Assembly: GCA_025084515.1 (NCBI GenBank)
Contig: JAJAGP010000762.1
Span: 62,001-126,000, forward strand
Length of the DNA: 64,000 nt
Direction of reading: 5' to 3'
Source: Ancistrus triradiatus
Taxonomy: Eukaryota; Chordata; Actinopteri; Siluriformes; Loricariidae
Shown here piece after piece: positions 11,741-23,215 of the stretch (positions are counted from its first letter, which is position 1; the number at the start of each line of letters is the position of its first letter). Position numbers and translations under genes: made by a program. The notes beneath the pieces are model-generated. The model was given only the letters and a program-made list of their open reading frames with translations, was not told the origin of the DNA and made no database searches.

Positions 11741-11917
11741 TGTAATTTCTCCAGGTTACAGTTTGGGTCCTTCTGTAGATCAGACAGAAGCTTCAGTCCT
11801 GATTCTCCTGGATTATTGTAGTTCAGATCCAGTTCTCTCAGGCGTGATGATGGATTTAATCTCAGAGCTTTAGCCAAAGCACAAAATCCTTCATCTGTTA
11901 TACTGCATTTACACAAC
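11741..11917 (-). CDS. NLR LRR exon 3 (last seen)
   Basis: One leucine-rich repeat unit reading LCKCSITDEGFCALAKAL and LRELDLNYNNPGESGLKLL. The acceptor is TCTGCAG before 11917. The end is ambiguous. GTGAGT at 11740 is a good donor after two bases of a codon, but reading straight through gives CAG TGA, a stop at once. The gene may end here or continue to an exon not found. The unit differs from the two upstream LRR exons, as the last LRR in this family often does. Confidence 0.8.
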
Positions 11918-11957
11918 CTGCAGAGAGATAAAGAAAAACCCTTAATACTTGTATATC

Positions 11958-11994
<37 letters not shown>

Positions 11995-14900
11995 GGATGA
12001 AGTATTAAAGAGTAGGACTGAGCTCTAGAGGAAAACATCTGTTAGCAGTGTGAATTTGACAATGAAAAGATCAATTAAACATCCAGCTGTGTAGCTTCTG
12101 TTTCATCACCATACCTAATGCACTTAATTTAATCAGAAAAATAGGAAGTGGTTCATCTCCACTTCATTGTTTATTACTTTATAATCACAACAACACAAAC
12201 TGCTTACTGCTGACTGGATAATCACATAGACTGTGTGAGTGCTCACCGGAGTATCTCCAGGTTACAGTGTGGATTCTCCAGTCCAGCAGAGAGCAGCATC
12301 ACTCCTGAATCGTGCAGCTTATTATCACTCAGGTCCAGATCTCTCAGTCTGGAGGAGTTTGAACTGAGAACGGAGGACAGAGCTGCACAGCTTTTCTCTG
12401 TAAGATGACACCAACTCAGCCTGATAGAAAAATTACGATTACATCAAATCACAGTATCGAACACTAAATGAAGTAAAATAACAGACATGAACTCTAGGTA
12501 ATTTATAGAGATGTTCAGCAGCTCTGATCAAAGTTCTGAACCACAAACTTCTACATTTATACTTGGTTCTGTTGCATTGCATTGGGGTTAAAATTTATTT
12601 CTGATCAACTCTATGAACACTGTTGTTGTAGCTGAAAGACAGAATTTAATTTTCTGGTTCTTTCTGCTGTTATGTATTGTACTGTTTCAATGTTCAATGT
12701 TGCGGCCTTGTGCTAAAATAAAATAACTAATAAATAAAGATTTTTCCCCATCATTCTGCACCCAATACCCCATAAAGACAAAGTGAAACCAGATTTTTAG
12801 AAATGTTGCAAATTTATTGAAAAGGAAAAACTAAAATATTGCATTTTTTCGGTATGCAGTCTTCTTGGGTATGGTGCCACAAGGTTTGGACAACTGGACA
12901 ACTTTTGGGATTTTCTGCTATTCTTCTTTGCAGATCCTCTCAAGCTCTATCAGGTTGGACAGTCGTTGGCTTCAAGTCAGGGCTCTGGCTGGGCCACTCA
13001 AGAACATCCACGAAGTTGTCCCTAAGACAGTCCTGTGTTGTCTTGGCTCTGTGCTTAGAGTCATTGTCTTGTTGGAAGTTGGACCTTCAGCCCAGTCTTC
13101 TGTCTGGTCGCTCTGCCATAAAGCCCAGATTGGTGGAGTGCTGCAGTGATGGTTGGCCTTCTGGAAGTTTCTCCCATCTGCACACAGGATCTTTGGAGCT
13201 CAGCCAATTTGACCATTGGGTTCTTGGTCACCTCTCTTACCAACACCTTTCTCCCTCGATTGTTTAGTTTAATGGGGCGGCCAGCTCTAGGAAGAGTCCT
13301 GGTTGTTCCAAACTTCTTCCATTTAAGAATTATTGAGGCCACTGTGGTCTTGGGAACTTTCAGTAAAGCAGAATGTTTTGTATCCTTCTCCAGATTTGTG
13401 GCTTCACACAATCCTGCCTCTGAGCTCTACAGGCAGTTCTTTCCCGTTCATGGGTTGGCTGAGTTTTGCTCTGATATGCATTCTTATCTGTGAGACTTTA
13501 TCTAGACAGGAGTGTGCCTTTAATAAATCATGTCCAGTCAACTGAATTTAATAAATCTGCAAAAATTCATAAAATTCTGTTTTCACTTTCTCATTATGGG
13601 GTATTGGGTGTAGAACGATGCGGAAAACCTTCATTTTTATTTTTTTTTTAGTATAAGGGTGCAACATAAAATGTGGAAAAAGTGAAAGGGTCTGAAGACT
13701 TTCTGAATGCACTGTATTATCATGACTTATTGAATTTGAAAACTATTTTGCTGTTTTTAGATGAAGTGAAAGTGTGTGATTGATTGTTGTCTAATATTGA
13801 TGTAATAAATATTTAGTTGTTTTCAATCAATGGGATGACAATCAGGTGTGAGTGGGCACCCTGTTTTATTTAAAGAACAGGGATCTATCAAATTCTGCTC
13901 TTCACAATACATTTGTGGAAGTGTGTCATGGCACGAACAAAGGAGATTTCTGAGGAGCTCAGAAAAAGAGTTGTTGATGCTCATCAGGATGGAAAAGGTT
14001 ACAAAACCATCTCTAAAGAGTTTGGACTCCACCAATTCACAGTCAGACAGATTGTGTACAAATGGAGGAAATTCAAGACCATTGTCACCCTCCCCAGGAG
14101 TGGTCAACCAACAAAGATCACTCCAAGATCAAGGCGTGTAATAGTTGGTGAGGTCACAAAGGACCCCAGGGTAACTTCTAAGCAACTGAAGGCCTCTCTC
14201 TCATTGGCTAATGTTAATGTTCATGAGTCCACCATCAGAAGAACACTGAACAACAATGGTGTGCATGGCAGGGCTGCAAGAAGAAAGCCACTGCTCTCCA
14301 AAAAGAACATTGCTGCTGGTCCGCAGTTTTGCTAAAGATCATTGGGACAAGCCAGAAGGCTATTGGAAGAAGAAATGTTTTGTGGCCGGATGAGATCAAA
14401 ATAGAACTTTCTCGTTTAAAAGAAAAGCATTATGTTTGGTGAAAGGAAAACACTGCATTTCCCAGCATAAGAACCTTATTCCATCTGTGAAACATGGTGG
14501 TGGTAGTATCATGGTTTGGGCCTGTTTTGCTGCTGCATCTGCTGGCCTGACGGCTTGCCATCATTGATGGAACAATGAATCTCTGAATTATATCAGAGAA
14601 TTCTAAAGGGAAATGTCAGGACATCTGTCCATGAACTGAATCTCAAGAGAAGGTGGGGTCATGCAGCAAGACACCACCCTAAGCACACGAAGCCGTTCCA
14701 CCATAGACAATGTTCAAAAGTATAAAAGTTCATGTTTGGAATGGCCAAGCCAAAGTCCTGACCTTAATCCAATGGAAATGTTGTGCAAGGACCTGAAGAG
14801 AGCAGCTAATGTCAGGAAACCCACCAACATCCCAGAGCTGAAGCTGTTCTGTACGGAGGAATGGGCTAAAATTCCTCCAAGCCTGTGTGCAGGACTGATC

Positions 14901-17900
14901 AACAGCTACAGGAAACGTTTAGCTGCAGTTATTGCTGCAGGGGGGAAGGGGGGGGGGGTGTCATTTTCCTCAGTAAATAAATTACCAAGTATAATATTTT
15001 TGTCTCATTTGTTTAACTGGGTTCTCTATCTACTTTTAGGACTTGTGTGGAAGTCTGATGATTTTTTAGGTCATATTTATGCAGAAATATAGAAAATTCT
15101 AAAGGGTTCACAAACTTTCAAGCACCACTGCATATATGTAAGATCTTACCTCAGTATCTCCAGGTTACAGTGTGGATTCTCCAGTCCAGCAGAAAGCAGC
15201 ATCACTCCTGAATCCTGCAGGTTATTATTACTCAGGTCCAGATCTCGCAGTCTGGAGGAGTTTGAACTGAGCACTGAGGACAGAGCTGCACAGCTTTTCT
15301 CTGTAAGATTACAGTGACTCAGCCTGATATAGAAATGAAGATTAGATCAGATCACTGTATCAGACACTAGAGGACGTAAGATAGAAATGAACTCTGGGTA
15401 ATCATTTGTAACAATTTCTACTTTACTGCAGTTATATTTTACTAAGAACATCTGTATATTCAACCTAGTACAGGAGTTCTACACATAACATAAGCTAATA
15501 CATTTAATTAAGGTTAATTGTTCTTAAAATATCTGTGCATTCTCATTATACTTTCCTGGGGGCTATTCTAGGATCAGAGCTTCAGGGATTGCTGAGCCCC
15601 CGCATTCCACCTTTTTTTTTTAAAGAAAAAAAACTGTATATTTTAACATAATTTTGGACCATCATTCCCAGATTTGTGAAGCAAGAACATCTGACATTTT
15701 GGGAAGGGGAAACACTGACTACAAGAGAAAGTGGATCATACCATTTCTGAAGCAATGGGGGACTGCTGTATTTTCATTGTTAAATTATTGTGTTTAAACC
15801 ATATACTTTATATGGTTTTAACATCTTTAACCTCATCAGATGGGCTAAATGCTTTTTCCACAGCTATTCACATGATGTGACAGAGAGATTTCCTTTGCCA
15901 CTTGAGTGACTGTTATCTAAAATTTGTAGTTCTAACAAACTTTGTAGAACATTTCAAGTGAAAATCAGCCCATGAAAACTGACTTCTCCCTGAGGGAATG
16001 AAGCTGTGGTTCTGCACAAATGCTATGAGGTCGTTGTGAACAAATAACATAATTGGTTTGTTTTGAATAGACGCACAAATGGCTATTTTTGGCATTACAT
16101 TTTTTGACATTTTAGAGTTAAATATTGAGGTGAATTCACTTTAGCCTCGCTTACATTGTTTTGTCATAACATTGTGCACCCTCCACCACATAAATTTGCC
16201 CAACCGCCAAGTTATTTTCCATGCTGCTGTCCCGATGCTGTGTTTTTTTCTGGCTCTGGGCATTCAGGCAATCATTATTTTTAGAACACTGACAAAACTA
16301 ATTAACTTTACAGTTAAATTATTACAAATGACTTATATTCTACTGTGTAACAGCATTCACTGTTTTCAGCATACAATATTTTCTCAAAATTGCCTCTGCC
16401 CTGCTCCCAACCCATCACCCCCCCACCACACCCCCCTAGAAGTGGAAGGGGTGTGCCCCCAAAATTGGGACCACTTTACTACACTACTAATTAGTGCAGT
16501 AGTTGTTACTAATACAATGTACTGTATATTTAGAAAGACATATTCATATTCCAGGAAATATACATGGCAAGAAGATTTTTTATATTTTAAATTAATACAT
16601 TGTAATTACAAAATAAGTTGGCTTTTATAAAAAAAAAAAAAAAAAAAAAAAACTGAAATTCTGTAAAATCTCAAAAGTACCATATATACTAAAAATATTA
16701 GTACACTCATTGACAAAAAAAAAACCTCACTCAGAAATGTTGGATTGTTGCAAAACTCTTCATGCAGTTCTGTCTCAAGTAGATTTGTAAATTATTACAG
16801 GTGTGGTCTAATTAGATACTGGGTCTTGCCACAAGAGAGCATAAATGTGCTTCTGCCACTCCACTATAAAAAGGCTCTCGAAGGCTACTTTTGGGTGATG
16901 TACCTCTTGGTGAGAGATCATTTGATGCACTCAAAGACATTTTTCCCATTGGAAAGACTTTGAGAGGGGGAGCATCACTGGACTGAGAGAAGCAGGATGG
17001 TCATTTTGATGAACTGCCTCCATCTTGCCGTTCTTGTTGGGAGCAGTTGTTTCATGGGGCTACACACACACATGGTGAACAGGCCCCAGATGGCCCAGGC
17101 AGACCCCCAGCAGAGAGGATTGTCTGATCCACCGACAAGCACAAGCAGCTCCCACTGTTTAATTATCCACCATCCAGACACAGGGGGCACCTTCACTACA
17201 CTCCCCTGTCTCTGCCTGGACCATTTATAGGGGCTTAGCAGAATGAAATTTGTTGTCAATGCAAATATTACATGTGCCGTCACTGACAGTCAGCCACCGT
17301 GGTGTCATGAACGAGAAACCTTTAACTGCTATGGACTGGAACCATATCGTCTTTAGTGATGAATCTCTAAGTTCTGTTTGGCACCTGATGGCGGTCAGGT
17401 TTGAGAATGAAGGCCTTGTGGTGAGTGCTTCAATCCTGCCTTCGCTGTGGAGCGACACACTGCCCTAACTGCTTGTGTGATGATCTGGGTATTTATGCAC
17501 ATCAGTCACCCCTAGTGGTGACACAGCTGGGACACTAACAAATCAGGGTCATGTCCAGGACATCCTGCAGCCACGGATGTTGTCATGTTGTCTCATGACA
17601 GGGAATCCAACTAGCATTTTTCAGCAGGATAATGCTTGCACACACACAGCAAGGGTTTAACAGGAATGTTTCCACCAGAGTATAACACTTCCTTGGTCTG
17701 CCTGGTTGCCAGATTTATCACCATTTGAGCATTTATGCGTCCAGCTGGCAAACCAGCTTTGGCAACTTAAGTGTGCAAAATTTACAGGCCCAATTGTTGG
17801 CAAAAGTGCCACAGAAAACCATATGGAACCTGTATGCCTCCATACCCAGCTGAATCTCATCTTGTATCCAGGTTACAGGCGGCCCAACAGGGTACTGGAA

Positions 17901-20900
17901 CCTAGTTTCTTTTGTACAGTTTTCCCCAATAAACTTATCTTTCTCTCTCAAATTGTAATCACTGTCATATATCATCTTTACATGCATACATATAAAGATT
18001 CACTCAATTACAACAACTCCTTCTTAGTGCATTATTTTTTTTGTCAATGAGTGTATTTGGAGAATTTGGTTATGTCCAATCTTCTAATGGCATCTGTAGC
18101 AGGATCAGTGACACACCTGTGGTTTATTCATGCTTTAGTGATCACAGTGTAAAGAACAGAACTGTGGGTCACATGATCCTGTTTCACAGGTTGCAAATGG
18201 CCCACAGGTTGCAGACTCAGATCCCTTGCATTACTGAATTAAAATACTTGCCCAGTTTTCCTGGAAGCTTTCACCACTGGCAGCAGCTTCAGAAGACATT
18301 CTTCTGATTCATCATATTTACTCAGATCAAATTCATCCAGCTGCTGATCAGAGTTTAACAAGACAAACACCAGAGCTGACCACTGGGCAGGAGAGAGTCT
18401 GACTTGATAGAGACAAAAGTAATCTCTTCTCTTCAGGTACGTTTGTACTTCCTGTACTAGAGATTGATCATTCAGTTCATTCAGACAGTGGAACAGATTG
18501 ATGGATTTCTCTGGAGAGATTTTCTTCCTGAGCTTCTTCTTGATGTACTGCACTGTTTCCTCTTTGCTGTGAGACCTACTTCCTGTCTGTGGCAGGATGC
18601 CTCGTAAGAGAGTCTGATTGGACTCCAGTGAGAGACCCATGAGGAAGCGGAGGAAAAGGTCCATGTGTCCATTCTTACTCTGTAAGGCCTTGTCCACGGC
18701 ACTCTTCAGGAAGTCAGACATGTTTTTCTTGTTGTACATTCTAGACAGATCAGTGGTTGGTTCTACTGTTAGATTTTTATTGATGAAGCTGAGAAATACA
18801 AATAAAGCAGCCAGAAACTCCTGAACACTCAGATGTACAAAGGTGAAGACCTTGCTCAGGTGCAGTCCAAACTCCTCTCTGAAGATCTGGGTGCAGACTC
18901 CTGAGTACACTGATGCTTCTCTCACATCTATGCCACACTCTCTCAGGTCTTCCTCATAGAAGATCAGGTTTCCTTTCTCCAGCTGTTGGAAAGCCAGTTT
19001 TCCCAGAGCCAGAATGCTCTCTCTGCTCTGCTCAGGATCCAGCTCATATTTCCCATGGTACTTTTGGTCCTTGTGTTTGATCTGAAAGATCAGGAAGTGG
19101 GTGAACATTTGAGTCAGAGTTTTGGGGATCTCTCCAGCTTCTGCTCTGCCCAGCATTCTCTCTAGAACAGAGGCTGAAATCCAGCAGAAGACTGGAAGGT
19201 GGCACATGATGTAGAGGCTTCTTGAGGACTTCATGTGGTTGATGATTTGACTGGCCAGGTTCTGATGACTGATCCTCTTCCTGAAGTACTGCTCTTTCTG
19301 AGGATCACTGAACCCTCGTACCTCTGTTACCTGGGCTACACACTCAGGAGGGATCTGATTGGCTGCTGCTGGTCGAGAGGTTATCCAGAGGAGAGCAGAG
19401 GGAAGCAGATTCCCCTTGATGAGGTTCGTCAGCAGAACATCCACTGAGGCTGATTCTGTTACATCACACACAATCTCATTACTCTGGAAATTTAGAGGAA
19501 GTCGACACTCATCCAGACCATCAAAGATGAACACCACTTTGTAGGAATCACAGTCTATTGATTCTTGGCTTTTTATTTGGGGGAAAAACTGATGAAGAAG
19601 GTTCATCAGACTGAGCTGCTTCTGCTTCATCAAATTCAGCTCTCTAAAAGGAAGTGGAAACATGAACATGACGTCCTGATTTGCTTTTCCTTCAGCCCAG
19701 TCCAGAATGAACTTCTGCACCGAGACTGTTTTTCCAATTCCAGCCACTCCTTTAGTCAGCACACTTCTGATGGACTTGTCTTTAAAGAGCTCGTTACATT
19801 TGATGGGTTTCTCCTGGGTTGCTGGTCTCCTGGATGCTGTCTCAATCTGTCTGACCTCATGTTCAATATTGATCTCTCCACTCCAACCCTCTGTGATGTA
19901 GAGCTCTGTGTAGATCTCATTCAGAAGGGCTGAGCTTCCACATTGGGAGATTCCTTCAGTAATTCTTTTACATTTCTCTCTCAGTTTCAATTTGAGGTTT
20001 TGCTGATATACAGAGATCAGTTCTAATAAACAGAATAATATTAGAATAAATATTTTACTGTATGAACACAGCATCAAAATAAATATTCACATATACACAT
20101 CAGAAAGAAGGGAGCATGTTTATAATTCTGTTCTACATTCTGCAATATGAAGAGACACTTTCCAAACTAAATGTCTCTGAGTCATCACTATGAGATCTGT
20201 GATAAGGATGAACCAGTGGAAGCTCTCTAAAGGAACCTGATGGAATCATTAGCATGACACAGAGCTCTTACTGTTCTGCAGTGTGTCAGCCAGATCTGTC
20301 TGCTTCATGTTCTTCAGGACCTGCAGTGTGATCTTTAGTGCCTCCTCTCTGATACTGCTCTGATCCTCCTCCTCCTCAACCTCCCTCTCAGTGCAAGCTG
20401 GGTAATCTGGACTCAGAAGCTTCTTAAATCTCTCCAACTCTTTATTTAACAGAGTGATGACTTTGTTCTCTAGCTCCTGATTAGAAATACACAGGAACAG
20501 GAAATGGTACAGATAGAGATGATTGGGGAATATGAGGGAAAACTTCCCGTCTGAGGAATGTTGAGAGGAACCAAGCTCAGAAGGAAAACCCATCCTGCTC
20601 TCGGTGCCTCTGACAGTAAAATTAAGCTGTTGAAGGTTCCTAGTATAAGACTATACAGGTAAATAGTGAACAGTATGGTGTAGATAATAGAAGATGTTAG
20701 ATATAGCATGTTGTGATGAGATCATAACACAGGTATACTTGGACTGAAACAGTTTATAGTGTCTGCAGCAGATCAAAAGAAGTAAAAGTCACAATGATCA
20801 TATTACACTCAAAAACATATGTCACAGCTAAAACTCATATATTGGAACATGCATGGTATTGGATTTCAGGGAATAAAAAATATATACAAAATCATCTAAA

Positions 20901-23178
20901 AAATATGTGCCTCCTACAGGTAACTGACTTAACAGAAATTGACCAAAACAAATTGAATTCACTCCATGGCCATATATTCTCAGCCCATTGCAACTCAAAA
21001 CAAAGAGGTGTAGCCATCCTTATATATAACAAATATATTTCATACGTAATACCACTATTGCTGAACCTGAAGCTCGATTCATTACAATAAATACCACTAT
21101 CATCGCCTTTTCTGGGTGCTGCTTTTGTACATGGTTAATCATGGTTATAATCACTTGTTGACATCACCTGTTTAAAATCACACCATAAATTTAGGTTTTG
21201 ACTTCATTACTAGCCATAAATTGCCCCCGTCCCAAGCCTGAAATGAAGCAATGTATGTTGTTTAACAAATGAAATTAAGTTCATCAGAAAAAACATGAAA
21301 TATCCTGAAATATCATTATCCTGGAATAACATGAAATATCATTGCATACCGTTTGCAATGATATAGAAGTCAAACTACAGATAAAGACCACTTTTTTTTC
21401 CCCATTTTCCATACCATCAAAACTTTTTCTGAGTTGGGGTTGTAATAACCTAGTCTACATATAAGAAAAGGACGAACATATTTCATGAAAATATGAAAAT
21501 TCTGAGCAAAAAAAAAGACAGAGTGTATTGTAAACAATAGTAAACAACTCCACAAAAGTAATACAAAAAGAGTTAAGAAACTACGAATTCCAGCTCAACT
21601 AACTGATAAATGAGGGAACCAAACTTCTACTACAAAGATAAAGGCTTAAATATGAAAGATTAAACATTGAATAAAGACAAAACACTTACAAGTCCCATTA
21701 CAAGAAACAAATAAACAATAATCCCAGCAATTAAGGACCCAATAGGAAATTATAAAGAATTATGCAGAACCTAGATTAAATGAATGTAGATTTAATCTCA
21801 TTGTACGTATAGTGACAATAAAGGCATTCTATTGTATTCTAAAAAAATAAAACAATATTCATCAGACCATGACCCAAATTTAGAAGATATTAACTATTTT
21901 CTCAAAAATATTAACTACCAAAGCTAACAGAAGAACAAAATGGACACTAGAAGAAACAGTATCATGAGAAGAATGTCACAAGGTATTAACTCAAATGCCA
22001 AAAAATAAATCGCCAGGTCCAAACATGTTTTACAAACATTTCTGGCCAATACTAGCACCACCATTCAATAAATTAACAACAGAAATCAAACAAAATATGA
22101 GATTTATTACTGATATGACTACGGCTTAAATTTCCCTACAACTGAAAAATATCCTACCAAACCCTACAGTTACAGACCTATACCAGTCATCAATACTGAC
22201 ACAAAAAATGACTGCTGTACCATTTAATAAGAACCTATGTAACATGCCAATTCAGACACTTTCTATTCCACTGAACACTATTTTCATCACATATTTGGGT
22301 GTTAAAACAATATGCGATTATTTCTCACTCATAGGTAGAATAGCTATAAATACAATGACAATAATGAATATATACACTGATCAGACATAACATTATCCCC
22401 ACCTCATTGTTTCTACACTAATTGTTTTCCATTTTTATCAGTTTCACTTACCATATAGAAGCACTTTCTTCTACAATTACTAACTGTAGTCCACCTGTTT
22501 CTCTACATGCTTTGTTCATCCCCTTTACTCTGCTCTCTAATGGTCAGGACCCCCACAGGACCACCACAGATCAGGTACTATTTTGGTGGTGGATCATTCT
22601 CAGCACTGCAGTAACACTGATGTTGCTGCTGGATGTTTTAAACACTGTGTTCACTCACTGTGCAATGGCAAAGTTAAACGGCAAAGACTAGAATCCAGAC
22701 CTTTAAAACTTTGCAAGCATTCCTGCCAACAGTTGAAGTAGTTCTATAAATTAAGCACATGCAGATTGGGAGAACAACAGGTGATGCAGTCGGTAACTCG
22801 CCCTACAAAGGAAGTAGGCAGCAAGGGCACTAACTAACTATTGAGACAGACCCGATAAACACTCGGTAACAGTGCTAGCGCATTCAGGTCAAGATCTCTC
22901 TCGTTCAAGTGAGGTACAAAAACAAATAGAACGTCATGCACTTGCAAAAATGCAACCGCGTGGAATTCTACCTCGTATGCGTTCAAAAATGCTCGTATTT
23001 GCAACTATTTTGGTCACAATCTAGATCTCTGCTTCATCTGTAACTATCCTACCAAATCAACCACACTGGACACTGAGATCCAATCCCCAAATCAAAACCA
23101 CTCTGCACATAACTACAGCAAAAAATCTCTATCTACATGCAATCTACACGCATGCATGCATGCGTGCGCACACACACA

Positions 23179-23215
<37 letters not shown>

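Noticed and set aside
16172..16630. 152-codon frame in an NLR intron
   Set aside because: No domain, low-complexity C/A runs, and it lies in an AT-rich intron.
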